This document shows, piece after piece, positions 1 to 7,828 of a stretch of DNA of 64,000 bases. Both the position numbers and the translations under genes were made by a program. Origin of the DNA: Anderseniella sp963700735 (GTDB lineage Bacteria; Pseudomonadota; Alphaproteobacteria; Rhizobiales; Aestuariivirgaceae); assembly GCA_963700735.1 (NCBI GenBank), contig CAVOYR010000009.1, forward strand, positions 177,240-241,239. Direction: 5' to 3'. Every line of letters begins with the position of its first letter. Positions within the stretch are counted from its first letter, which is position 1. The notes beneath the pieces were generated by a model. The model saw only the letters and a program-made list of their open reading frames with translations. It did not search any database and was not told the origin of the DNA.

Positions 1-2
1 AC

Positions 3-1490
3 GTGATGACGCTGCGCCAGTTCCTCTCGGGACCGGGTCCGTTTGCGTTCTTCGACATGCCATGGGCGCCCGTCTATTTGGCTGTCATCTACATGCTTCA
101 CCCTGTCCTGGGCATCGCATCTGCGGCTGCGGTCGTTCTGCTTGCCATCGTGGCGTTGGTCAACAACCGGCTGATCCGCGAACCCACAGGCGAGGCCCAG
201 GCAGCGACCTCGAGAGCACAGGCCATGTCGGAACAGGCCTTGCGCAATGCAGAAGTTGCCAGCGTGCTGGGCATGTCCGGCACCTTGCGCGACCGGTGGA
301 TGGTGCAACAGCAGGACGCGCTGGAAGCGCAAACACTGGCAACAGACCGTGGCGGGTTTGCGTCGGCCACGTCGCGCACGCTGCGGTTGATGTTCCAGTC
401 CGGCATTCTTGCGCTCGGCGCCTATCTGGCCATCCTTCAGGAGATTTCGCCCGGTTCGATGATCGCAGCGTCCATCATCATGTCGCGCGCGCTGGCACCG
501 GTAGAGCAGGCGGTTGGCCACTGGCAACCGTTCATCAACTTCCGTACCGCCTGGCGGCGGCTTTCCATGTTGATGCAGCGCACACCGGGCAAGGCCGATC
601 CGATGCCGCTGCCGGAACCGACCGGCAAGCTGGCCGTGGAAGGGCTGTCAGCCTTTGCGCCTGAAGCTGAGAAACCGCTGATCTACAACATCTCGTTCGA
701 GGTACCGCGCGGAGCCGGTCTCGGCATCATAGGTCCAACCGGTGCGGGCAAGTCCACGCTGGCGCGGGCCATCGTGGGTGTGTGGCCAAAACTGCGCGGC
801 AAGGTGCAGCTGGATGGTGCCGACATCAAGCAGTGGGATCCGGACGTGCTTGGCCGCCACATCGGTTACCTGCCACAGGATGTCGAGCTGTTTGACGGCA
901 CGATTGCCGAGAACATTTCACGGTTCACGCCTGATGCGAGCCCGGATGCCATTGTCAATGCGGCCCGGCAGGCCGCTGTTCACGACATGATCGTGCGGCT
1001 GCCGGGCGGTTACAACACAGTGGTAGGCACGGGCGGGCACCGGCTGTCGGCCGGCCAGTTGCAGCGGGTCGGGCTGGCGCGGGCCATGTATGGCGATCCG
1101 GCGCTGATGGTGCTCGATGAACCCAACGCCAACCTCGACGCCGAGGGCGAGGTAGCATTGGTGCAGGCGATCAGCAATGCCCGCAGCCGTGGCGGTACGG
1201 TGATCATTGTGGCGCACCGGCCCAGCGCGCTGGCGGCCATCGATACGCTGTTGATGTTGAAGGATGGCCAGCAGGTCGCGTTCGGTCCCAAGGATGAAGT
1301 GCTGGCGCAGGTGCTTCAAGGCCGCGCGGCCGGTGGGCAAGCCGTCAAGCCGGAAGCGGCCAATGATGCGAAGAAATCAGACGTGGCATCGGCGCGCCGC
1401 AATGCTGCGGGCGGTGCCATTCAGCCAGCTTCAGTCATTGGCACATCGGCCAACCTGTCGGTCGTACCCAGCCGGGACAAGGACACATGA
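3..1490 (+). CDS. Type I secretion permease/ATPase, PrtD/HlyB-like (5' truncated by window edge)
   Basis: Inner-membrane ABC exporter that powers type I secretion of unfolded protein substrates, usually RTX-type, through an adaptor and an outer-membrane channel. The visible 495 residues hold the end of the membrane domain (about 1-200, several hydrophobic helices) and a full nucleotide-binding domain. The latter has Walker A GPTGAGKST (about residue 245), an ABC signature LSAGQLQR and Walker B LMVLDEPNANLD, then the switch histidine in VAHRPS. The family is normally about 560-600 aa and the first in-frame start (GTG) lies at the very edge, so the true start is upstream of the window. The C-terminal tail of about 50 residues is low-complexity. 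The stop overlaps the next ATG by 4 nt (ATGA), so the adaptor is translationally coupled. The secreted substrate is not in the window. Confidence 0.93.
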   Translation: MMTLRQFLSGPGPFAFFDMPWAPVYLAVIYMLHPVLGIASAAAVVLLAIVALVNNRLIREPTGEAQAATSRAQAMSEQALRNAEVASVLGMSGTLRDRWMVQQQDALEAQTLATDRGGFASATSRTLRLMFQSGILALGAYLAILQEISPGSMIAASIIMSRALAPVEQAVGHWQPFINFRTAWRRLSMLMQRTPGKADPMPLPEPTGKLAVEGLSAFAPEAEKPLIYNISFEVPRGAGLGIIGPTGAGKSTLARAIVGVWPKLRGKVQLDGADIKQWDPDVLGRHIGYLPQDVELFDGTIAENISRFTPDASPDAIVNAARQAAVHDMIVRLPGGYNTVVGTGGHRLSAGQLQRVGLARAMYGDPALMVLDEPNANLDAEGEVALVQAISNARSRGGTVIIVAHRPSALAAIDTLLMLKDGQQVAFGPKDEVLAQVLQGRAAGGQAVKPEAANDAKKSDVASARRNAAGGAIQPASVIGTSANLSVVPSRDKDT

Positions 1491-2788
1491 GCTCTCCCAA
1501 GACCACTTCAGGACTGCGCAATTACCAGCTGGCTGGGTTTGCCGGGCTGTTTCTCATCATGGGCAGCGTGACGGGGTGGGCCGTCATGTCGGAAATCAAC
1601 GGCGCGGTGATTGCAAGTGGTAGTCTCGTGGTGGATGGCAGCACCAAGCTTATCCAGCATCGTGACGGGGGTATCGTGGCCGAGATACCGGTCAAGGATG
1701 GTGACGAGGTAAAGGCCGGCGACCTGCTGCTGCGGCTGGATGACACCGATGCCCGCGCCGAACTGAACATCATCAACTCGATCCGGAGCGAGTGGCTGGC
1801 CAAATCGGCCCGTCTGAAAGCCCAACGTGACGGACTGAACAGCATTTCCTTTCCAGCGGAGCTCCTCGCCCGCAAGGCCGAGCCGGTCATTGGAGAGCTG
1901 ATCGAGGGCCAGACCCGCCTGTTCATCTCGCAAAAGGCCTCGCTGGACGGCCGTATCCAGCAGCTTGAAGAGCGCATCCTGCAGCTCGAAAAGGAAATTT
2001 CGGGGGTCAATGCCCAGTTGGCCGCCAAGGAGTCCCAGCAACGGCTGATCCAGCAGGAACTGACCGGCATGCGCACATTGCTGGCCGATGGGCTGGTTCA
2101 GGTGACACGAGTACTGGCACTTGAACGCGAGCAGGCAAGGCTTGGCGGCGAGACCGGCCAGCACGAGGCGCAGATTGCCCGTGCCCGGGGCCAGATCGGC
2201 GAGGTGAAGGTGCAGATTCTCCAGCTGAAGGATGACGCCCAGACAACCGCGCTGAGTGAACTGCGTGAAGCCGACGCCAAGGTGGCCGAGTTTGACGAAC
2301 GCCGCATCTCGGTTGCCGCCAAGCTTGGCCGCGTCGAGATCCGGTCACCGCGCAACGGGTTTGTGCACCAGCTTGCCGTGCACACGATCGGCGGCGTGAT
2401 CGGCGCCGGTGATCCGGTGATGGTGATCGTGCCGGAAGAGGATCCGCTGATCGTGGAAGCACAGGTGCGGCCCCAGGACATCGACCAGGTCCGGATGGGC
2501 CAGCCGGCCATCATGCGGTTCCCGAACGCCTCTCATGCGACCACACCGCAAATCAGCGGGGAAGTCAGTTTTGTCAGCGCCGACCTCAAGCAGCCGGAAC
2601 CCAGTCAGCCACCGTTTTACTCGATCCGGCTGAAGATGAAGAAGGGTGAGGATGCCAAGCTCAACGGGCTTGAGCTGAAGCCGGGCATGCCTGCAGAAGC
2701 ACATATGCAAACCGATGGCCGCAGCCCCTTGAGTTATCTCCTGAAACCGTTTAGGGACCAACTCCAGCACGCCCTCAGGGAGCGTTGA
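1487..2788 (+). CDS. HlyD-family type I secretion periplasmic adaptor (PrtE-like)
   Basis: Membrane-fusion protein that links the ABC exporter to a TolC-like outer-membrane channel. The 433-residue length fits the family. A single N-terminal membrane helix lies at about residues 14-34. A lipoyl-like half follows (GSLVVDGSTKLIQH and GGIVAEIPVKDGDEVKAGD). Then comes a long Gln/Glu/Leu-rich coiled coil at about 130-270, and the second lipoyl half plus beta barrel (about 285-420, with IRSPRNGFVHQL and the MVIVPEEDPLIVEAQV strand typical of HlyD). It overlaps the upstream ATPase gene by 4 nt and is the last gene before tRNA-Lys. No outer-membrane channel gene follows, so a TolC encoded elsewhere is presumably used. 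Confidence 0.95.
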   Translation: MSSPKTTSGLRNYQLAGFAGLFLIMGSVTGWAVMSEINGAVIASGSLVVDGSTKLIQHRDGGIVAEIPVKDGDEVKAGDLLLRLDDTDARAELNIINSIRSEWLAKSARLKAQRDGLNSISFPAELLARKAEPVIGELIEGQTRLFISQKASLDGRIQQLEERILQLEKEISGVNAQLAAKESQQRLIQQELTGMRTLLADGLVQVTRVLALEREQARLGGETGQHEAQIARARGQIGEVKVQILQLKDDAQTTALSELREADAKVAEFDERRISVAAKLGRVEIRSPRNGFVHQLAVHTIGGVIGAGDPVMVIVPEEDPLIVEAQVRPQDIDQVRMGQPAIMRFPNASHATTPQISGEVSFVSADLKQPEPSQPPFYSIRLKMKKGEDAKLNGLELKPGMPAEAHMQTDGRSPLSYLLKPFRDQLQHALRER

Positions 2789-2817
2789 TTGCCGCGCCGT
2801 CCTGGCGCCGGTTGTGG

Positions 2818-2893
2818 GAGCCTGTAGCTCAGTTGGTAGAGCAACTGACTTTTAATCAGTAGGTCCAGGGTTCGAATCCCTGCGGGCTCACCA
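2818..2893 (+). tRNA. tRNA-Lys (anticodon UUU)
   Basis: A complete 76-nt cloverleaf. The 7-bp acceptor stem pairs GAGCCTG with CGGGCTC, with discriminator A and an encoded CCA. The D arm is TAGCTCAGTTGGTAGA. The anticodon stem ACTGA/TCAGT carries loop CTTTTAA with anticodon TTT at 2851-2853, and the T arm contains GGTTCGAATCC. Genes of this kind are common integration targets for tyrosine recombinases, and the stretch just downstream contains a broken integrase. Confidence 0.98.
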
Positions 2894-3161
2894 TAAAATC
2901 AATGGGTTAGACGGACTTCTTCAAAGCGCGAATTGCGAGTTATAAGCAATTTGGAAGGAAGGCTGCTCTCATTCTGTTCCGAATATTCGCCTAAAGCATT
3001 TCACATGGTGGTATCGTTCTCCTGTCAGTTTCGGACGGCGACGATGCAGAGGTGCGTTTTCATATCAAGAAGAATTATGCCGGCTATGGGCTGATGTAAG
3101 TGCGCTGTTGGAACGCCACGAGATCAATGTGTACATTTGATTACCCTTCATCAGATGGCTA
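2894..3161. other. Low-GC stretch after tRNA-Lys, no intact gene
   Basis: Composition falls clearly below that of the surrounding genes. No ORF with a plausible start, ribosome binding site and family match is present. A short open stretch at about 3020-3099 (ending NYAGYGLM and a TAA) has coding-like flavour, but I cannot assign it. A 13-nt word, AGCAATTTGGAAG, at 2945-2957 recurs at 3811-3823. The stretch is best read as the left part of a degraded insertion next to the tRNA. Confidence 0.5.
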
Positions 3162-3660
3162 GTGGTCAAGTTGGTTTCAATTTCCATGATGAATGTGCTC
3201 CTGGCCGCCACCCGCTTTGGGCCGACGCTCGCAAGACATGCTGCACGGCTCGCAAGGCGATGCCAGCGGCATGCCGTGTTGCCGGTTCACCTTCACGAAA
3301 CAAGTTGGGATGCCGACCGGCACAGGTTCGCGTTCTCGCGCCGATCCTCGGCACTTCACCTGGCGATCTCGCGCGTAGCGCTTATGCTTGATCCGGACAC
3401 GGCCATCGCCCGAATTTCGGCAATGACAGCAGTACTCGCGAAATGCGAGCCGGGCATCACTGGAACTGCAGAGTTTTCCGATGGCGAGCACTGCGGCGAA
3501 GGAATTGTCAGCATGTGTGGCTATCACCCCGGCAGCATTCTGATACCTGACAACGAGTTCATTCAGTCCAGGGGATATCACAGGCTGCGAAGTCTGACCG
3601 ATCACGTGCCAGCCTTCGAGGCAGCCCATAACTCCTCTGCTGCATCGACTGAAAGCCATT
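3162..3660 (+). pseudogene. Degraded gene fragment, possibly glycosyltransferase family 90-like
   Basis: The open frame gives about 160 residues. A central stretch has weak resemblance, from memory, to the N-terminal part of CAP10/KDELC-type glycosyltransferases (GT90): DPDTAIARISAM, then EFSDGEHCGEGIV, then ILIPDNEFIQSRGYHRLR. Such enzymes are over 300 aa, so at most a fragment is present. The last residues of the frame run into the minus-strand integrase remnant, so the real end is not definable. The first part has an odd, Arg/His/Ala-rich composition and may be non-coding. I see no clear ribosome binding site. The family suggestion is tentative; that this is not an intact gene is more secure. 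Confidence 0.3.
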
Positions 3661-3790
3661 GTGTTTCATAAGTCCGTGTGCCGCGTGGTGACACGCGCAA
3701 GCCGAAGCCCGGAAGAAGGCTGTCCCAGCCCATGTAGTCGGTGCCGGTGGGTGCCGCCTGATCGACTACGCACTTTGTCAACTTTGGCAT
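3602..3790 (-). pseudogene. Truncated tyrosine-recombinase/integrase, N-terminal DUF4102 fragment
   Basis: Starting at the ATG at 3788-3790 the frame reads MPKLTKCVVDQAAPTGTDY, then WDSLLPGFGLRVSPRGTRTY. This is the arm-binding N-terminal domain (DUF4102/Int_DUF_N type) of P4-like phage and island integrases. Only about the first 42 residues match; the family is about 400 aa. The core-binding and catalytic domains (R, H-x-x-R, Y) are absent, so the protein cannot recombine. After the match the frame runs on without family likeness to a stop at 3602. Lying about 770 nt from tRNA-Lys, it is the best evidence that an element once sat at this tRNA. Confidence 0.72.
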
Positions 3791-3855
3791 CAAACAGCTC
3801 CGGAATTGGGAGCAATTTGGAAGCATATGGCAGCAAACTGGAAGCAAATTCGATG

Positions 3856-4785
3856 TCAGCCAGCGTTGAAGTGTACCTTGCCGAGGCCGGACACGTCATA
3901 GCCCGACAGCGCCTGCGCCCGCTCCCTGAAGCGGGCTGACCGGGTGAACTCCAGCAATGTCTGCACCGGTGGTTCGAACCACTCGCGCCGCCACACCAGC
4001 AGGTCGAATCGCTCCCGCACGACGGGGATGAACTCCAGCTTGAACTGCGCCGCCACCGCCTGCAGGCCGAACGCAGCGTCCGCATGGCCTTCCACCACGG
4101 CGAGTGCAGCATCGACCTCGGTGCGGGCCGGCACTGTCATGGTCATGTCGCCGGCGGTCATGCCTGCGCCGGACAATTGGCGGGCCAGCAACGCCTGGCT
4201 GCCGGACCCCGCCTGCCGGGGTGCAAACCGCAGTCCTGCCAGATCGCTGATCGAGCGAACCTTGGCTGGATTGCTCGTGGCAACCATGATGCCGCGCTCG
4301 CGCCAGGCCCATTCAACCAGCACGACGGGCTCAGCCGGAAAAAGGGTGGTTACCGCAGCCACGTTCCAGCCGCCGGTAGCCTCATCGATGATGTGCACGC
4401 CGGCCAGCACGCCTTCATGGCGGGCAAGCCGGTCGAGGCCGTCCTGGCTGCCATCGAACAGCGTGCCAAGCCCGCAGCCGCTTTCGCGCAAGGCCCAGTC
4501 GAGCAGCGGGTCATGACTGCCCAGTGCCATCAGGGGCAGGGCAGGCAGGCGGCCTGCCTGCGACGGGTCAGGTCCGTGCAGCCGCAGCCAGTGAAACACC
4601 GCCTCGCGCTCGAACAGCCACTTGCCGAGCGCGCGCGTGGCGGGAAGCTCGCCGGAAGCAGCAAGCTCATAGATCTTGCGTTCCTTGACGTGCAGCAAGG
4701 CTGCAAGTTGGCTGGCCGTCAGGTACTTTTCTGAGAGGGCGTCTCCGGATGCTGCGAGGCCGGCGCGTTTGAGCTGGTTTGTCAT
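3856..4785 (-). CDS. One-component regulator: excisionase-type HTH plus periplasmic-binding-like domain
   Basis: Predicted cytoplasmic DNA-binding sensor of 309 aa. About residues 20-70 form an excisionase/MerR-type winged helix (YLTASQLAALLHVKERKIYE, then ALGKWLFEREAVFHWL). About residues 90-300 are a PBP-like ligand domain of the PF12727 type, also seen fused to molybdopterin-biosynthesis proteins. It has no signal peptide. The start chosen is ATG 4785 (MTNQLK); the longer frame upstream runs into the FNR gene and reads as non-coding. It lies 28 nt downstream of the FNR-like gene on the same strand and is probably co-transcribed. The ligand is unknown; molybdate- or tungstate-like oxyanions or a pterin are guesses from the domain family, and a link to anaerobic metabolism is inferred from the FNR neighbour. 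Confidence 0.82.
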   Translation of the reverse strand: MTNQLKRAGLAASGDALSEKYLTASQLAALLHVKERKIYELAASGELPATRALGKWLFEREAVFHWLRLHGPDPSQAGRLPALPLMALGSHDPLLDWALRESGCGLGTLFDGSQDGLDRLARHEGVLAGVHIIDEATGGWNVAAVTTLFPAEPVVLVEWAWRERGIMVATSNPAKVRSISDLAGLRFAPRQAGSGSQALLARQLSGAGMTAGDMTMTVPARTEVDAALAVVEGHADAAFGLQAVAAQFKLEFIPVVRERFDLLVWRREWFEPPVQTLLEFTRSARFRERAQALSGYDVSGLGKVHFNAG

Positions 4786-4813
4786 GTCGGTTTGCGGAAG
4801 AAAGCGGTGCCGG

Positions 4814-5569
4814 TCAGGACTTGCCCTCGGCCCGTTCCTCCAGCCGGTTGTGGTCGAGGATGGTGACATGGGTGTTGTGCTGCACCGCGATCAGGCCTTC
4901 CTTCTGCAGCACGGTGAACTGGCGGCTGACGGTCTCGATGGTCAGCCCGACAAAGTCGGCAATCTCGCTGCGGGTGAGTGGCAGGTGCAGGTGAAATTGC
5001 CGGCTGGAGGTATCATGGTGCTGTCCCAGGTGGCGGGTCAGCAAGACCAGGAAGCTCGCAACCTTCTCGAGCGCCGTCTTGCGGCCGAGCGTCATCATCC
5101 AGCTTCGTGCTTCGTCAAGCTGGAGCAGCGTCTGCTCATGTAGCCGGTGCTCGAAGTCGGGCTCGACCTTGAGCATGCGTTCGAACTCGGCCTTGGGAAA
5201 GACGCAGATCTCGACGTCGGTCGCGGCCTCGATGCTGACCGTATTGATCTTGCCGAATGGCTTGCCGATGAACTCGGGCGCAAACTGCAATCCGACGATC
5301 TGCTGGCGGCCATCGGCCAGCAGCTTGCTCAGCTTCACCGCACCATCAACGATGTTCGCGTACTCCACGACCTCGTCTGATTCGAAGGAAATGGTGTCGC
5401 CGGCTGATATGCGCCGGCGGCGCGTCGTGGCCGACAGCCGCAGCAGCTCAGACGTCTTGAGCGCCTTGCAGATGCCGAAAAGCCGCGCCCCGCAGACGGA
5501 GCAGCCTGCCGGAATGGCGTCGTGTTCAGTTGTCTTCAATGGCCGGATTGTCACTGGAGTACCGATCAT
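4814..5569 (-). CDS. Crp/Fnr-family oxygen-responsive regulator (FnrN/FnrL type)
   Basis: Transcription factor expected to bind a 4Fe-4S cluster and activate genes under low oxygen. From the ATG at 5569 the protein has 251 aa. Cysteines at 23, 26 and 34 (C-x2-C-x7-C) and a fourth in DVEIC (residue 122) match the cluster ligands of FNR-type rather than cysteine-free FixK-type proteins. A cyclic-nucleotide-binding-like beta roll (about 45-150) precedes a long dimerisation helix. The C-terminal HTH contains TRSEIADFVGLTIETVSRQF, with the E-x-x-S-R recognition residues that read TTGAT half sites. A longer in-frame start at 5629 lacks family support. I saw no TTGAT-N4-ATCAA box within the window's intergenic DNA near it. 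Confidence 0.92.
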   Translation of the reverse strand: MIGTPVTIRPLKTTEHDAIPAGCSVCGARLFGICKALKTSELLRLSATTRRRRISAGDTISFESDEVVEYANIVDGAVKLSKLLADGRQQIVGLQFAPEFIGKPFGKINTVSIEAATDVEICVFPKAEFERMLKVEPDFEHRLHEQTLLQLDEARSWMMTLGRKTALEKVASFLVLLTRHLGQHHDTSSRQFHLHLPLTRSEIADFVGLTIETVSRQFTVLQKEGLIAVQHNTHVTILDHNRLEERAEGKS

Positions 5570-5784
5570 TTTGCAATACCGTCGATGGTCGAGGTTTGAC
5601 ACAGTATGGGCCGTAACGAGTGATCGCACAATTGCGCCGTTAATGCGACCCCTGCCACAGGCTTGTCATGTTGAACGGGTTGAACTTTCTCATGGGTTGC
5701 TTATTGTGACCCCGGGTCGGGTGGTGATACTACCTGAATCGAGTCCGGGGGCTTTCCGAACGGCTTTTAAAACGGAGGACGGAC

Positions 5785-6195
5785 ATGACTTTGAATCGCA
5801 AGGGCGTGGCGGGACCATTGGCCTGCATAGCCTGCGCTGCAGTTTTTGTGACATTGGGTGGCGGTGATGCGAAGGCATCGACCTGTGGCGTCGATTGGGC
5901 GCATCCCGGCAAGTACAAGATCGCAGGCAGTTTCCGTGGCAAGAAGGAATTGACCAACGCATTCCTTGGCAAGGATTGCCGCATCGTGCTGCAGGTGCCC
6001 GGTGTCTACACCGGCGGCAAGGTCAAGAAGGCCGGTTCCTGCCTGACGTTCGACTTCAAGGTTGAGGGTGACAAGACCACCTACAACGCCAAATGGTGCG
6101 AAACCTATGGCCTTGTGCCGTGGCAGGGCAAGACGCTGCGTGCGGCGGTAACGCCCCAATTCAAGGTGCCTACCAGCAAATCCAGCAACTTCTGA
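5785..6195 (+). CDS. Small secreted protein of unknown function
   Basis: The 136-aa product begins MTLNRKGVAGPLACIACAAV and has a Sec signal peptide with likely cleavage after the AKA at about residue 31, giving a mature protein of about 105 aa. The mature part has four cysteines (STCGVDW, KDCRIV, GSCLTF, KWCETY), which suggests two disulfides, and is rich in Lys and Gly. A good ribosome binding site (AAACGGAGGA) lies just upstream. I do not recognise a family. It is divergent from the FNR-like gene (215 nt between the start codons) and convergent with the ScfR-type regulator. Confidence 0.75.
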   Translation: MTLNRKGVAGPLACIACAAVFVTLGGGDAKASTCGVDWAHPGKYKIAGSFRGKKELTNAFLGKDCRIVLQVPGVYTGGKVKKAGSCLTFDFKVEGDKTTYNAKWCETYGLVPWQGKTLRAAVTPQFKVPTSKSSNF

Positions 6196-6232
6196 CGGCG
6201 GACCAGCGGGTCTGTCTGGCGAAGCGTGTGCT

Positions 6233-7654
6233 TCAGCTTTCAAATCTCGTCTGACCTCGCCGGTTCTCGTCGATCGGCAGGTCAAGATGAATTGGCTGGT
6301 GGGCGCGCTGCGAACATGCGTGGCGCGGGCATAGCCGGCAGTTGATGCCGATCGGGGTGAACAGGGCCGGATCGGCAAGCTGGTACTGGCCTGCATAGAC
6401 CAGCTGCCCCGCGTGCTCGATCGAACATCCCAGTGTGACTGCCAGCCGGTGATCCTGGCTCTGGTGGCCGTGGGTCGGCCGATCAACCGTGCGGTTGATG
6501 GTGAAGTACCTGGTGCCATCCGGCATTTCCACGAACTGCGGCAGGATGCGCCCCGGCATGCGGAAGCTGATGTGAATGTCCCAGCGCGGACAGGCACCAC
6601 CATATTCCGCCAGGTGAATGCTGGTGGCGTTGAACCGCTTGGTGACGTTGCCGGCCTTGTCGATGCGCAGGAAAAAGAAAGGAACACCCGTGTTGCCTTC
6701 GCGCTGCAGCGTGGTGACCCGGTGGCAGGCCTGCTCGAACGACACCCCGAACCGCGCAGCCAGGTGATCAAGGTCATAGCGTGAGCCCTGCGCCTCGGCG
6801 ATGAAGGCATCGTAGGGCATCAGCACGGCTGCGGCGAAATAGTTGGCCAGTTCGACGCGGCAGCGGGCCTGCTCCCGCTGCCCATCGATGCCATTGGTGG
6901 CAATGATGGTATCGATCGTGTCCGCATACTCGAGCAGGCCGATCATGTGGGTGAGCTGGAACAGCCGGTTGGGGTAATCCAGTGTCTCGGACAGCAGCAG
7001 CTTGCGGCCGTTCTGGTCGTAGAACCGCAATGTACCGGGCAACTTGTCCACCGAGACAGTGCTCACGGTGATGCCAAGCCGGGATTTCAGCCGCGCCTTG
7101 AGGTAGGTGTAAACCTCGTCCGGCGCCACTTTCTCGTCATTGTAAAAGTTCTCGGCCGCGTTCTCGATGGCGGCGAAGTGGTTGCGGTTGCGCCGGAACA
7201 GGTCATGCACAATGGCCTCCGGCGTCGCGGCAAACAGTGGCCCGTCGTCGGCGCTGTTGGCGGCCTCGCGCTGTGTCATGACGCGTTCGGTCAACAGCCG
7301 GTAGCTGTCATACAGGTCCACGATGCTCTGGACGAGGGTGGGGCTGTGATCAAGCGCGGCGCGCATTTCCTGCAGGTCGGGGCGGGTCTTGCCGAAGACC
7401 GGGTCCTGCAGCACGTTGCGAAGGTCGGCCAGCTTGTTGGCGCTGTCGTCGGTAACGAGGTCCCGCCAGTCAACCCCGTAAACTTCCGAGATTCGCATCA
7501 GCACCTGCACGGAAACGCTGCGCTGGTTGTTCTCGAGCAGGTTGACGTAGGACGTGGACAAGCCGAGCGCCCGCGCCATGTCGGCCTGGGTCAGCCCGCG
7601 CTGGTTGCGCAATTGCCGCAATCTGGGGCCGAGAAACGTCTTGCCAGGCTTCAT
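6233..7654 (-). CDS. ScfR/XRE-family regulator (RamB-like, acyl-CoA/short-chain metabolism)
   Basis: Transcription factor of 473 aa, usual length for the short-chain fatty acyl regulator family. Residues about 8-62 are an XRE HTH (LRQLRNQRGLTQADMARALG, then STSYVNLLENNQRSVSV). The middle holds an ImmA/IrrE-like region whose HExxH is degenerate (LTHMIG), so it is probably a sensor rather than a protease. The C-terminal ScfR domain (about 300-460) ends in a conserved cysteine cluster, INCRLCPRHAC. Relatives control propionyl-CoA, acetate or glyoxylate genes. It is divergent from the glyoxylate aminotransferase gene across 174 nt containing repeated TTGTAA motifs, so it likely controls that gene and itself. 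Confidence 0.9.
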   Translation of the reverse strand: MKPGKTFLGPRLRQLRNQRGLTQADMARALGLSTSYVNLLENNQRSVSVQVLMRISEVYGVDWRDLVTDDSANKLADLRNVLQDPVFGKTRPDLQEMRAALDHSPTLVQSIVDLYDSYRLLTERVMTQREAANSADDGPLFAATPEAIVHDLFRRNRNHFAAIENAAENFYNDEKVAPDEVYTYLKARLKSRLGITVSTVSVDKLPGTLRFYDQNGRKLLLSETLDYPNRLFQLTHMIGLLEYADTIDTIIATNGIDGQREQARCRVELANYFAAAVLMPYDAFIAEAQGSRYDLDHLAARFGVSFEQACHRVTTLQREGNTGVPFFFLRIDKAGNVTKRFNATSIHLAEYGGACPRWDIHISFRMPGRILPQFVEMPDGTRYFTINRTVDRPTHGHQSQDHRLAVTLGCSIEHAGQLVYAGQYQLADPALFTPIGINCRLCPRHACSQRAHQPIHLDLPIDENRRGQTRFES

Positions 7655-7667
7655 GATCCATTCCGTC

Positions 7668-7718
7668 TTGTAATGTGTACATTTACAATATTACAGTTCG
7701 GTGTTTTGTAAACAACAC
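7668..7718. promoter_or_regulatory. Candidate ScfR operator cluster (three TTGTAA motifs)
   Basis: In an AT-rich patch just upstream of the ScfR start, TTGTAA occurs on the plus strand at 7668-7673 and 7706-7711 and on the minus strand at 7683-7688. TGTAAT at 7669-7674 pairs with ATTACA at 7690-7695. GTGTT (7701-7705) and AACAC (7714-7718) flank the third motif symmetrically. RamB, a related regulator, is known to bind TTTGCAAA-like sites, so these are plausible operator half-sites. This is inference from pattern and position only. Confidence 0.45.
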
Positions 7719-7828
7719 ATATTTCACAATCACCCTGTTTAACTCGCCGGATGCCGCCTGATGATCTAGTTATCCATCCCATGGAAGCAGCGCACCAATG
7801 ACGCCTTCCGATTCTGGAGGAAACTAGA

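Noticed and set aside
2894..3855. A copied tRNA-Lys 3' end (attR) for the broken integrase
   Set aside because: I looked for a repeat of the T arm and acceptor end downstream of the tRNA and did not find one; only the unrelated 13-nt repeat is present.
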